Part shown: positions 7,722 to 16,413 of the stretch, piece after piece
How positions within the stretch are numbered: position 1 is the stretch's first letter
How the letters are laid out: each line of letters opens with the position of its first letter
The notes under the pieces: model-generated
The model's database searches: none
The model's input: only the letters and a program-made list of their open reading frames with translations
Told to the model about the DNA's origin: nothing
Translations under genes and position numbers: made by a program
Assembly: GCA_035501495.1 (NCBI GenBank)
Contig: DATJWB010000160.1
Coordinates: 16,455 to 80,454, forward strand
DNA length: 64,000 nt
Source of the DNA: JAIQFL01 sp035501495
GTDB lineage: Bacteria > Acidobacteriota > Terriglobia > Bryobacterales > Bryobacteraceae
Direction: 5' to 3'

Positions 7722-9292
7722 CGGTCGGCCGCTTCGCCGGTCTGCCCGGCCGCAGTCCTGGACAGCACCGGCACCTTGGTATCCGGCTGCAGAGGCGGAT
7801 GCATGCGATGATGCCAGTCAGTGGCCTGCTCATACGCATACGCCAGCGCGAGCACCTGGATCTCCCCCAGGTTCGGCCCGCTGATCTGGAGTCCGACCGG
7901 AAGCCCCGACTTGGAAAGGCCGCACGGCACCGTGATCGTGGGGAGCCCGTAATCGTCCAGCGACCGTGTGTTCCCGGGCTTGGGATTGCGCGCCCTGGCG
8001 TTCGCGGCGCGCCCCAATTCGTCTTCAATGCTCCACGGCAACTCGCGGATGGTCGGCGTGATCAGCAGGTCCACGTCCTGCTTCCGGAAGATCTCGTCAT
8101 TTACGGTGCGCCGCAACAGCCGGAGCGCCCGCCATTCGCGGATGTAGTCCACCGCGCGGCCGCTAAAGCCTCCCCCACCACCTCCGCCGCCGCGTCCGCC
8201 CGCTCCGCCGCCACCGCCCTCCGCCGCGGCAATCTCCGACCGTACGAACCCGCTTCCCAAAGCCTCGCGATACACGCCTCCTTCGCTGCCGGCGCCCGTG
8301 CCCAGCACCGAAGGGATCTCCACTTCCTTCGAACCCCTCGTCATCTTGTTGAGCAGCGCCGTCGCATCCTCCAACGCGTGCGCCACGTCCTCATCGAGCG
8401 CATCGTAAAACGGCGCCGGAATCCCGATCCGGAATTGCGAGACCGGCGCGCCAATTCCGCTCCAATAATCCGGCACCGGATAGTCGATGCTTTGCAAGTC
8501 CAGCCGGTCGTATCCCGCGATCGCCTGCAGCACCATCGCGGCATCCGCCACTGTCCGCGCAATCGGTCCGCAATGATCCAGCGACCACGTCAACGGTACG
8601 ATGCCGCGGATGCTCACGCGCCCGTAGGTCGGCTTGAACCCCACCACTCCACACATCGCCGACGGCGTACGGATCGATCCACCCGTATCGGTACCGAGCG
8701 CGGCGTAGCAGTTTTCCATGGCGACCGCCGCGGCCGAACCACCCGACGACCCGCCGGCAATCAACTCCAGATTCCACGGATTGCGCACCGGCCCGAAGTA
8801 ACTCACCGCCGACGTCGCGCCCGCCGCGAAGATGTGCATGTTGCATTTGCCGATCAGCACCCCGCCCGCCGCCTTGAGCCGCGTCACCACCTCGGCGTCT
8901 TCGGCGGGAATGTTCCCCGCCAGCGTTCTGCTGCCCGCGGTGGTGCGGACTCCGGCGGTATCGATGTTGTCCTTCAGGCCGATCGGAATCCCATGCAGAG
9001 GGCCGCGGAAATGGCCGGCCGCCTGCTCCTTCTCGAGCGCCTTGGCCTGCGCCAGCGCGCTCTCGCGCATCACCGTGATCCAGGCATTGATCTTGGGGTT
9101 ATAGGTTTGGATGCGGGCCAGGCAAGCTTCCGTCAACTCCACTGGAGACACCTTCCGCGCCCGGATGCGGCTGGATGCTTCCTGTAAGGTCATCGCAGAA
9201 AGGTCAGTCGAGCCTTCGAAGCCAGACAGCCTGGCGCCGGCCACTGCACCCAGACCCACTGCCAGAAACTCCCGCCGGGAGGAGGAGAGCAT
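7718..9292 (-). CDS. Amidase signature family enzyme, Tat-exported
   Basis: Encodes 524 residues of the amidase signature (AS) family, which hydrolyses C-N amide bonds with a Ser-cisSer-Lys triad. The predicted residues are Lys107 (LKDNI), cis-Ser182 in GGSSGGS, and nucleophile Ser206 in TDTGGSIRTP. The N-terminus (SSSRREFLAVGLGAVAGA) is a twin-arginine signal, so the enzyme acts outside the cytoplasm. A glycine tract of about 20 residues near residue 356 (DNA about 8163-8226) interrupts a region that is normally a loop and is probably low-complexity expansion. The substrate cannot be deduced; many exported acidobacterial relatives are annotated as glutamyl-tRNA amidotransferase A by similarity only. 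It forms a two-gene unit with the small downstream protein. Confidence 0.88.
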   Translation of the reverse strand: MLSSSRREFLAVGLGAVAGARLSGFEGSTDLSAMTLQEASSRIRARKVSPVELTEACLARIQTYNPKINAWITVMRESALAQAKALEKEQAAGHFRGPLHGIPIGLKDNIDTAGVRTTAGSRTLAGNIPAEDAEVVTRLKAAGGVLIGKCNMHIFAAGATSAVSYFGPVRNPWNLELIAGGSSGGSAAAVAMENCYAALGTDTGGSIRTPSAMCGVVGFKPTYGRVSIRGIVPLTWSLDHCGPIARTVADAAMVLQAIAGYDRLDLQSIDYPVPDYWSGIGAPVSQFRIGIPAPFYDALDEDVAHALEDATALLNKMTRGSKEVEIPSVLGTGAGSEGGVYREALGSGFVRSEIAAAEGGGGGAGGRGGGGGGGGFSGRAVDYIREWRALRLLRRTVNDEIFRKQDVDLLITPTIRELPWSIEDELGRAANARARNPKPGNTRSLDDYGLPTITVPCGLSKSGLPVGLQISGPNLGEIQVLALAYAYEQATDWHHRMHPPLQPDTKVPVLSRTAAGQTGEAADR

Positions 9293-9441
9293 GAATCCTT
9301 GTACCGCGCGCCAAAGCTGCTTGTCAAATGTTGCGGTTGCTCAGGGTTTGTCGCGGCGCGGGGCACTCGTGCCTGTACCCATGAGCCTGGCCGGCCCACG
9401 GAAATTCATGAAAACCCGCTCGCCGCGCGACGTGGCTCGGC

Positions 9442-12400
9442 TTATTGCACCACCAACAGGAAAGGGTTCGAGTACAGCCCCTGGATCCCCACGTACAGCA
9501 GCTTGGTGCCCGGGGTCTCGTTGGAGATCACCTGGAAGTTCACCTGGTAGAGACCGGCAAATCCCGGCGCGAGCCCGGCATACTGCACCTGCGCCAGGCG
9601 CGAATCCTCCACCGCCTCTACCAGCGGCTGCACGGGGTCGGGGACGGGAGGCGCCGCGCCGCCCGAGGGGATACCGGTTTCCGGGACACCCAGGCCCGTG
9701 CAGAAGATCGCCAGGTTCTCCCCCGCATGCGCCGGATTCTGCGGCGTCACGATGGTGTAGTCCGAAACGTGCACCACCGTGAAGATCCCCGGACTGAACG
9801 GAATCACCTGCACCGCCCGCGCCGCACCGGACTGTGTTCCGCGCTTCACGACAATCGACGACGCACCTGTCGCGATCTCGAAGGGCACCTGGAAATTGAT
9901 TTGCCCCGGAGAGACATAATACAGGGGAGCAGTAAGTCCGCCTACCGTCACACTCACTCCCTGCAGCGCCTGTGGCAAAGGATATCCCGAAGCTCCCGCC
10001 GCCAGCGGCGCGAGTTCCGCTCCGAAGATACTCACTGCTTCGCCTGGAGTGACTACATCGCCCAGCCGGAAACTCGCGGCATTGTAAGCCGCGGTGACGA
10101 GCGGCACGCCCGGAGTAGGCGCCGGCGGCGAGAGGTCGATGCGGGCGAGAAAGCCGCCGCCCATCACGACGTTATTGGCGTTGCCGATGAAGTCGGGCGA
10201 GAAGGACGTCCCGCCTATCCAGGCGCCGCCTTTCGGGCTGATGGCCAGTGCCGCAATGTAGTCAGTTGAGGATCCGCCAAGATACGTCGAAAAGCCCAGG
10301 CTGAATCCTTTCGACGCGGGCACCAGCTCCGACACATACATGGAGCCGGGAGAGGCCTGAACCGGCTGCGCCAGCGGAAAATCGACTACTCCCGTGCGTC
10401 CGGCCACCCAGACGTTGCCCTGCCCATCCGCCGCCAGCGCCGCCGCGCCGTCGTTGAACGGAAACTCTCCGCTGCCGCTCAGATAGGTCGAGAACAGCAG
10501 CTTCTGACCTGATGGATCCAGCTCCGCCACGAAAGATGCGCCCGACTGACTGCCGGGCTTTGCCTGTATCGCATTCACGGTGGGGAAGTCGCTCTCGTTC
10601 GTGGATCCTGCCAGGTAGACATTGCCAGCCGCGTCCAAGGCGAGCGCGTTGGCGGAATCGTCGCCACTGCCCCCCAGGTAGGTGGAGTAAGCCAGCTTGC
10701 TTCCGTCGCTCGAGATCTTCGTCAGAAAGGCGTCGAACCCGTTGCCCGCCGCCTTGCCCCTGACTGCCTGCAGCGCGTTCACTACCGGAAAATTCAGCGA
10801 ATTCGTCGTACCGGCCACATAGGCATTTCCCGCCGCGTCCGTTGCTACAGCCAACGCCTGGTCCTGCTGTGAGCCGGCAATCAGCGTGGCCCACAGAATT
10901 GCGCCGGAACCATCCAGCTTGGCGGCAAACGCATGATTGATGAAAGTGGTGGCGCCCCCCGTGCCTGGGGAACTGACATAGATCGTGGATGAGGGGCTGA
11001 CCGGGTCGAGCGCCAGGATCTGGGTGACCGGCGCGGTGGCGGCATTCGTCCACGGTCCGGTCTTCTCGGTCCAGGTGTCGCCTCCATCGGTGCTTCGCAG
11101 CAGAAGGCCGGCATCGTTGGTCAGATAAAGTGCGCCCGTCGAGTCGATCACCGGCCCGTGGAAAGCGGCACCCGGCGGCGTTACCGCGGGAAGCGGGATC
11201 GGCGTCCACGTCTGGCCCTCATCGACGCTGTGCAACAGACTGCTCTGGGATGCCGAGTAGAGGCTCGTGCCGTTGTGCAGGTCCACCGCGATCGTGGAGA
11301 GGTTCGCCTGCCCGCCTTCCACCCAGGTCTTGCCGCCATCGTCTGTGCGGAAGACCGCAGGCACGGTGGGTATCAGGCTGAACGCGCAGCAGGCGTAGAC
11401 ACGCGCGGAAATGATCGGGTCCACCAGGATTTGCCCTCCGGAGATCGAGTCGCCTTGTGCCGGACTGAAGAACACCGGGAAGTCATGCGAGTCCACCCAG
11501 TGAGCGCCGCCGTCCGTACTCTCGTAGATCTCCGGACTGCCCTCGGCCACATCGGTCAGCCAGAGGGTAGCCGGATTCGACGGGTCGATCGCCAGCCCGC
11601 CGAATTGCCGCACAGGCGCGGGAAGCTTGGGCGGAGGCAGATTGCCCGTGAGCACCTGCCACGCCGAGCCGGAGTCGATGCTCTTCGCGATCTGGTAGCC
11701 GCCGGTCGAGCCCACGTAAAGCGCATACACCGTGGTTGGCGTCTTCGGGTCCAGTAACACCTGGCTCGCGCTTGCGGCTGCCGCCAGCAGCGGCTTCCAG
11801 TTCACGCCGCTATCGAGTGACTGATACAGTCCCGACGAGGTCGCAGCGTAGAGTGTCGCCGGCTTTGTGGGATCGATCGCCAGAGAGTTCACGGCCAGCG
11901 CCGGGAGATTCTGATTGAGCGAGTTCCACGTGTTCCCCGCGTCGTGAGTGACTAACAGGGAAGTGATTGGCGGACGCGACTCGATCGCATTGACCGCGGG
12001 GAAGCTGAGTGAGTAACTGACGCCCGCCACGAAAGCGTTGCCCTGCACATCCACGGCAACACCCTTCGAGGCGGTAGCATTTCCGATGTTGCGGTTGTAT
12101 ACGATGGCCGAGCCGGTCGCGTTCAACTTCATTACCCAAGCCTGGCCGGTGGTGTTGTCCAAGGCAGAACCGGCCGGCAGCGTCCGGCCCGATACGTACA
12201 CGCTGCCGTCGCGGCCGACCGCGATGCCCGAGGCGAAGTCGCGGTCGTTGCCGCCGAGATAAGTGGAATAGAGGAGGGTGGTGCCCGTGGGATCGAACTT
12301 CGCGACGTAGGCATCCTCGCATTGCTGAAAAGTCTTGCCCGGTTCCACCGAACAGTTGCCGGTGCCCTGCTGTGCGTTGATCGGGTTCACCAGCGGGATC

Positions 12401-13125
12401 TCGGAAAGAGTGGTTCCGGCGATGTAGAGGTTACCTGCGGAGTCCAGCGCCATGGCCCCCACCGGGTCCCCGCCGTGGCCGCCGAACAGGGCCGCGTAGC
12501 CGAGTACCGGGTCGATCAGCACCGGCCGCGTACGATCGTAGCGGCCCACCTGAAACCCCACGCGATTGTCTGCCATCACCCGATACCCGCCGTGGATCGG
12601 CCTTCCATCCTGCAGGATTCGCGGCGCGCGGAAGCGAAACTCGCTGTTCTCTGCGCGAATCGCAAGGCCGCCCCCGGATTCCAGGCGGACACGATGCGCA
12701 CCGCGGAACTGCAGGACGATGAGGTCCGGCGACGCACCAGGCGCCAGCACGAAATCGTACTCCAGGCGCGATCCATCGCCGTGGTAGATCAGATCGACGC
12801 CTCGCCACACATTCCTGAATCGGACGCTGGCATACTGCGGGATGCCGGTACGCCAGCGTTGCGGATCGTCGCCGCGAAGGTCATGGGTCCTGCCCGGGAG
12901 AGACTCCGAAGGGAAGGAAGGTGTTGCAGGCGCGCCGCCGTGCAAGACCATCTTCAGATCGACAGAGAGCTGCAGCTCTCCGGAGTGTGCGATTCTGAGT
13001 GTCCACGCCTCGCAGCGGGCTATCACTCCATCGCTACCCGCTGGTTCAAAGCGTACCGGAAAATGGACGATGGGGGCGGCACCGAGAGGGCCCGCAACGA
13101 ATAGGAAGAACCAGAGTCCACCCAT
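9442..13125 (-). CDS. Giant secreted SBBP beta-propeller protein with Solibacter C-terminal domain
   Basis: Encodes 1227 residues from ATG 13125 (MGGLWFFLFVAGPLGA, signal peptide); a TTG three codons upstream is the alternative. Order of parts: an N-terminal beta domain ending near residue 205 (DRTRPVLIDPVLGYAALFGG); SBBP-type repeats of the form A-x-D-x-x-G-N-x-Y-x-x-G-x-T; a central block of BNR/sortilin-like repeats (DGGxTW, DSGVNWKPL, DGGAHW); more SBBP repeats with YSTYLGGSGDD; and a last 230 residues (VTAAYNAASF..., APLYYVSPGQINFQVPF) matching the TIGR03437 Solibacter C-terminal domain. Propeller repeats suggest a surface or extracellular binding protein. It stands alone between intergenic gaps. 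Architecture is clear; the ligand is unknown. Confidence 0.85.
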   Translation of the reverse strand: MGGLWFFLFVAGPLGAAPIVHFPVRFEPAGSDGVIARCEAWTLRIAHSGELQLSVDLKMVLHGGAPATPSFPSESLPGRTHDLRGDDPQRWRTGIPQYASVRFRNVWRGVDLIYHGDGSRLEYDFVLAPGASPDLIVLQFRGAHRVRLESGGGLAIRAENSEFRFRAPRILQDGRPIHGGYRVMADNRVGFQVGRYDRTRPVLIDPVLGYAALFGGHGGDPVGAMALDSAGNLYIAGTTLSEIPLVNPINAQQGTGNCSVEPGKTFQQCEDAYVAKFDPTGTTLLYSTYLGGNDRDFASGIAVGRDGSVYVSGRTLPAGSALDNTTGQAWVMKLNATGSAIVYNRNIGNATASKGVAVDVQGNAFVAGVSYSLSFPAVNAIESRPPITSLLVTHDAGNTWNSLNQNLPALAVNSLAIDPTKPATLYAATSSGLYQSLDSGVNWKPLLAAAASASQVLLDPKTPTTVYALYVGSTGGYQIAKSIDSGSAWQVLTGNLPPPKLPAPVRQFGGLAIDPSNPATLWLTDVAEGSPEIYESTDGGAHWVDSHDFPVFFSPAQGDSISGGQILVDPIISARVYACCAFSLIPTVPAVFRTDDGGKTWVEGGQANLSTIAVDLHNGTSLYSASQSSLLHSVDEGQTWTPIPLPAVTPPGAAFHGPVIDSTGALYLTNDAGLLLRSTDGGDTWTEKTGPWTNAATAPVTQILALDPVSPSSTIYVSSPGTGGATTFINHAFAAKLDGSGAILWATLIAGSQQDQALAVATDAAGNAYVAGTTNSLNFPVVNALQAVRGKAAGNGFDAFLTKISSDGSKLAYSTYLGGSGDDSANALALDAAGNVYLAGSTNESDFPTVNAIQAKPGSQSGASFVAELDPSGQKLLFSTYLSGSGEFPFNDGAAALAADGQGNVWVAGRTGVVDFPLAQPVQASPGSMYVSELVPASKGFSLGFSTYLGGSSTDYIAALAISPKGGAWIGGTSFSPDFIGNANNVVMGGGFLARIDLSPPAPTPGVPLVTAAYNAASFRLGDVVTPGEAVSIFGAELAPLAAGASGYPLPQALQGVSVTVGGLTAPLYYVSPGQINFQVPFEIATGASSIVVKRGTQSGAARAVQVIPFSPGIFTVVHVSDYTIVTPQNPAHAGENLAIFCTGLGVPETGIPSGGAAPPVPDPVQPLVEAVEDSRLAQVQYAGLAPGFAGLYQVNFQVISNETPGTKLLYVGIQGLYSNPFLLVVQ

Positions 13126-13183
13126 AGATACCAAACTCTAAGACCTTGGGACGGCAGGGATTTCTACGGGTGGGTGGGCTATT

Positions 13184-13256
13184 CCCGTCGGACTCCGACG
13201 GTTTTTCGCTGCAAGCCTATGAAACGATTAGAGCATACCCGTCTGACTCCGACGGG
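13184..13256. repeat. Two near-identical 19-bp palindromes
   Basis: CCCGTCGGACTCCGACGGT at 13184-13202 and CCCGTCTGACTCCGACGGG at 13238-13256 differ at two positions. The first is a perfect 7-bp stem (CCGTCGG/CCGACGG, loop ACT) followed by TTTTT on the plus strand, which would be an intrinsic terminator for plus-strand transcription, although no plus-strand gene precedes it. The second abuts the stop codon of the kinase gene on the minus strand and could end its transcript. They may be copies of a small dispersed repeat. Confidence 0.6.
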
Positions 13257-14807
13257 TCACTCGCAGGCTCCCCGCATGACTCCGTTCTGTTCCAGCACCT
13301 CCCGGACTTTCTCCACCAGGCCCGCCGGAGTGAACGGCTTTTGCAGAAACGCCACTTCTGTTTGCAGAATGCCGCTGTTGATCACGGCATTTTCCGTGTA
13401 GCCGGACATGTAGAGCACCTTCAGTTTGGGCCGGCGCCGAAGCAGCTTTTCCGCCAGCTCGCGTCCGCTCAGTTTGGGCATCACCACGTCCGTGATCAGC
13501 AGGTGAATTGGTCCTTTCTGTTGTTCCGACCGGCGGCGCGCTTCCGACGGATCGGCGAAATCCAACACCTTGTATCCCTCGCGCAAGAGCGTCTCGCGCA
13601 CCAGCGTCCGGACCATCTCGTCGTCTTCCACCAGCAGGATGGTCTCCGTCCCGCGAGCCACGGCCTTGGGCTGCCTTTCGGCCTCCACCAACACGGGCTG
13701 ATCGATCCGCGGCAGGTACACCTTCACCGATGTGCCGTGTCCGAGTTCACTGTAGACGTCCACGCTGCCGCCGCTCTGTTTCACGATCCCGAAGACCGTC
13801 GAAAGGCCCAGCCCGGTTCCTCTTCCGGCCACCTTCGTGGTGAAGAACGGCTCGAAAATCCGCGACCTGGTGACCGCGTCCATGCCTTCTCCGGTGTCGC
13901 TAACCGCCAGCATGATGTAGGGTCCGGGCCTCAGTCCGATGTGCCGTTCCGCGTACCTCGTATCCAGCGCGACGTTGGCCGTCTCGATGGTGAGAACGCC
14001 GCCTTTGGTCATGGCGTCCCTGGAATTCACCGCGAGATTCATCAGCACCTGTTCGATCTGACCGGGATCGGCGTTCACCCGGCCCAGGTCGGCCGGCAGC
14101 ATCAGGCGGAGTTCCACATCTTCACCCAACAGGCGCTGCAGCATGCTGCTCAGGCTGCCGATCAGCTTATTGAGGTCCAGCACCTTGGGTTGCAGCACCT
14201 GGCGCCGGCTGAACGCCAGCAATTGCCGTGTCAGCGCGGCGGCGCGCTCCCCCGCCTTCATAATCTGTTCCACCGAATGGCGGTTGGCGTCCTTCAGATC
14301 CAGGCTTACCAGAATCAGTTGGCTATAACCCGAGATGATCGTCAGCAGGTTGTTGAAGTCGTGCGCGATGCCGCCGGCCAGCATGCCGACGGCCTCCATC
14401 TTTTGCGCCTGCCGCAGCTGCTCCTCCAAGTGGCGACGTCCCGTGACGTCGAGCAGGATCGCCAGCTCCGCCTCCGTCCCGCGGTAATCGATCTCGTACC
14501 TCGCGATCTCGACATCGATCGTGCGTCCCGACTTGGTGCGATGCCGCCAGGGGACGGGCGCCGGCGCCGGTGAGCCTTCCAGGCCGGCAATGGGGTCCAG
14601 CGGCTCCTCCCCCGATTGCACATCGGAGAGGGTCATCTCCCGAAATTCGTCCTGGCTGTATCCGTAAAGCGCGCACGCCGCCCGATTGGCTTCCAAAAAC
14701 CTGCGGCTCTGCGGGTCCAACACCCACATGGGTTGTGGATTATCTTCAAAAAGGAGGCGGAATTTCTTGTCAGTTTCTTGATTTTTCAAAGGTCTGTTAG
14801 CCGGCAT
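13257..14807 (-). CDS. Hybrid sensor histidine kinase (PAS-HisKA-HATPase-REC)
   Basis: Encodes 516 residues from ATG 14807, which has a GGGG ribosome-binding site; an ATG ten codons upstream has none. Domains: PAS (about 15-125; FRLLFEDNPQPMWVLD), HisKA with phospho-acceptor His149 (GGIAHDFNNLL), HATPase_c with N-box (NLAVNSRDAM, about 257-266), G1 (DTGEGMD, 304-310) and G2 (GRGTGLGLS, 328-336), and a C-terminal receiver with Asp440 (LLITDVVMPKLSG). No membrane segment is present, so it senses a cytoplasmic cue through PAS. The HDFNNLL motif and the C-terminal receiver are typical of acidobacterial and deltaproteobacterial hybrid kinases. No output regulator is adjacent, so the target is unknown. 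Confidence 0.92.
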   Translation of the reverse strand: MPANRPLKNQETDKKFRLLFEDNPQPMWVLDPQSRRFLEANRAACALYGYSQDEFREMTLSDVQSGEEPLDPIAGLEGSPAPAPVPWRHRTKSGRTIDVEIARYEIDYRGTEAELAILLDVTGRRHLEEQLRQAQKMEAVGMLAGGIAHDFNNLLTIISGYSQLILVSLDLKDANRHSVEQIMKAGERAAALTRQLLAFSRRQVLQPKVLDLNKLIGSLSSMLQRLLGEDVELRLMLPADLGRVNADPGQIEQVLMNLAVNSRDAMTKGGVLTIETANVALDTRYAERHIGLRPGPYIMLAVSDTGEGMDAVTRSRIFEPFFTTKVAGRGTGLGLSTVFGIVKQSGGSVDVYSELGHGTSVKVYLPRIDQPVLVEAERQPKAVARGTETILLVEDDEMVRTLVRETLLREGYKVLDFADPSEARRRSEQQKGPIHLLITDVVMPKLSGRELAEKLLRRRPKLKVLYMSGYTENAVINSGILQTEVAFLQKPFTPAGLVEKVREVLEQNGVMRGACE

Positions 14808-14864
14808 GGCTAATCCCCGACAAACCCCTTTCATCATCAGAATAACTATGTAACGCGCGAGGAC

Positions 14865-14897
14865 TCAATCGAATAAAGCCGCTCCCTGTTCGATTGA
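14865..14897. promoter_or_regulatory. 9-bp inverted repeat upstream of kinase gene
   Basis: TCAATCGAA (14865-14873) and TTCGATTGA (14889-14897) are perfect reverse complements separated by 15 bases. They lie in the gap between the ROK kinase stop and the histidine kinase start, both on the minus strand. No T-run follows on either strand, which argues against an intrinsic terminator; it could be an operator for the histidine kinase gene. Confidence 0.35.
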
Positions 14898-14904
14898 TCA
14901 CGCC

Positions 14905-15762
14905 TCAATCGCGGTAAGTTGGTTTTTTGGCCAGTGCGAGTGCACCATACAACACATTGGCATCACCCAGTACTGTAGGTACTATGTCAATCCGTGCGTT
15001 CGACCACGCCGTAATCTGTCTGCGAACCTCTGCCCGAAGGGGTGCAAAAAGCCGCTCTCCGGCCTTCGAAATACCCCCGCCGATGACGATTCGCTGCGGA
15101 TTGAGTAACATGATCGCCGCCTTAAGACCCAGAGCCAGATCCACCACATAGCGGTTGACAAAGTCGGGATTCTCCATCAGAACTTTGGCCGGCTTTCCAT
15201 GGTCCCGCTCGAGCCACAACCCACAGCACATGCGTTCGAAGCACCCGCGAGCCCCGCACAGGCATTCCGGACCATCAGGCCTGATGGTGAGGTGTCCGAT
15301 TTCGCCCGCGTAGGAATCCGCTCCGCGCCATACCCGTCCATCCGCATAGATGCCGCCGCCGATTCCGGTGGAGAGCGTCATATAAAATAACGGCGAACAG
15401 CCCTTCCCCGCCCCGAATTCCGCTTCGCCGATGGCGCCCACATTCGCGTCGTTATCCATGATCACCGGCGCGGCGGCCAGTTCGCGGACGAAACCGCACA
15501 GGTCGAAGTGATTCCATCCGCCGACGTGAGTGGAGAGGACCACGCGCTGCAGTTCGAAGTTGACTGGTCCGCCGAATCCGATTCCGCACCGCTCGAAAGT
15601 GAATTCCCGGCGCCAGGAAGTGACTATCTCGGTGAGTTGCGCGAGCATCCAGGGACGGCCTCCCGCGGCGTCGGTGGCGCGCGATTCACGGCGAACCAGC
15701 CGGCCGCCGTCAAAGACTCCGAGTGAGAACTTAGTGCCGCCGATATCGATGGCCAGGATCAC
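14905..15762 (-). CDS. ROK family sugar kinase (glucokinase-like)
   Basis: Encodes 285 residues from GTG 15762, chosen because AGAGGTAG precedes it and the protein then opens directly with the phosphate-binding strand VILAIDIGGTK; an ATG 16 codons upstream is possible but adds unrelated residues. Features: DxGGTK ATP-binding motif, the catalytic Asp within MDNDANVGAIGE, STGIGGG, and the ROK zinc motif CLCGARGCFE (C-x-C-G-x-x-G-C-x-E). Such enzymes phosphorylate glucose or related hexoses in the cytoplasm. No DNA-binding domain is present, so it is a kinase rather than a ROK repressor. It stands alone without a transporter, and its exact sugar is not predictable. Confidence 0.88.
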   Translation of the reverse strand: MILAIDIGGTKFSLGVFDGGRLVRRESRATDAAGGRPWMLAQLTEIVTSWRREFTFERCGIGFGGPVNFELQRVVLSTHVGGWNHFDLCGFVRELAAAPVIMDNDANVGAIGEAEFGAGKGCSPLFYMTLSTGIGGGIYADGRVWRGADSYAGEIGHLTIRPDGPECLCGARGCFERMCCGLWLERDHGKPAKVLMENPDFVNRYVVDLALGLKAAIMLLNPQRIVIGGGISKAGERLFAPLRAEVRRQITAWSNARIDIVPTVLGDANVLYGALALAKKPTYRD

Positions 15763-15846
15763 GGGAACACTACCTCTACCTGCCCGGTCTCTCGGAATCG
15801 CGGAACCCAAACCATCAATCCAACTGGTCGAGATCGGCCAAATCCT

Positions 15847-16258
15847 TTAGTCGGCGGCGCTGGCCCGCTTATTCCGCTTCAGGTCTGCAATCCCAATCAG
15901 ATTGACACTCACGCCCCTAAAGCCCGCGACCGATCGATTCTGGAAACATTGTGCAAACCCAACGCTGAAATCGAGGTCAAGACCTCAATGCCGAGCGGCG
16001 GTATTCCCCTCCGAACAACCTTCCCTGAGGCCTCGAACAGATCGAGTTGCCTTGAGGAATCCGAATTCACGAATAACCGCTGCCATCTTCCCGGCACTCT
16101 CCGGATCGATTCCCACCCAGATATCCTATATCACCCGTGGAGCGGGGATAACCATAGTAGTTCACCGCATAACCGCCTATTACCAGGTACGAAACCTCAT
16201 GTGAGTTCAGCAACTTCAAAAACTCTCTGAAGCCGGGCGGTGGCTGGATCGTAGCCAT
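15847..16258 (-). pseudogene. Decayed nucleotidyltransferase (three frameshifts)
   Basis: From ATG 16258 the frame reads MATIQPPPGFREFLKLL, VSYLVIGGYAVNYYGYPRSTGDI, the start of a minimal nucleotidyltransferase domain. An extra G near 16125 breaks the catalytic D-x-D; the next frame continues DIWVGIDPESAGKMAAVIREFGF. A second shift near 16060 leads to LDLFEASGKVVRRGIPPLGIEVLTS, and a third near 15950 to VSVNLIGIADLKRNKRAS, then a stop. Joined, these segments restore a recognisable family member of about 140 residues lacking its C-terminus. Intact relatives are encoded behind a small protein like the one at 16197-16394. Three independent shifts make a sequencing artefact unlikely; this is a dead gene. 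Confidence 0.8.
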
Positions 16259-16394
16259 AGGCGATCTGGTGTAGTTGTTCGAGGGCTTGCAATCGTTCCT
16301 GTGGTGTCTTCGATTTCCAAAACGCCTTCTCGTCGGACGCGTCCTGGAGAGAGTCCACACGGAAAGCACTACGGTCAACGCGCGCCGGCTCCAT
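16197..16394 (-). CDS. Small companion protein of nucleotidyltransferase
   Basis: Encodes 65 residues from ATG 16394. The centre (DEKAFWKSKTPQERLQALEQLHQIAYGYDPATARLQRV) is typical of small proteins encoded just upstream of nucleotidyltransferases of the type decayed next to it, usually with the YGYDP...LQR ending. Its end overlaps the start of the pseudogene by 62 bases. It begins 20 bases after the nuoH stop on the same strand and might be transcribed with the nuo operon. Its frame is intact although its partner is dead. It may be an antitoxin-like or accessory subunit; the function is unknown. Confidence 0.6.
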   Translation of the reverse strand: MEPARVDRSAFRVDSLQDASDEKAFWKSKTPQERLQALEQLHQIAYGYDPATARLQRVFEVAELT

Positions 16395-16413
16395 TGGCAA
16401 CCCCGGTTTACGC

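Noticed and set aside
7406..9187. 593-residue plus-strand reading frame opposite the amidase
   Set aside because: Arg-rich antisense sequence; the minus strand encodes an amidase with an intact catalytic triad.
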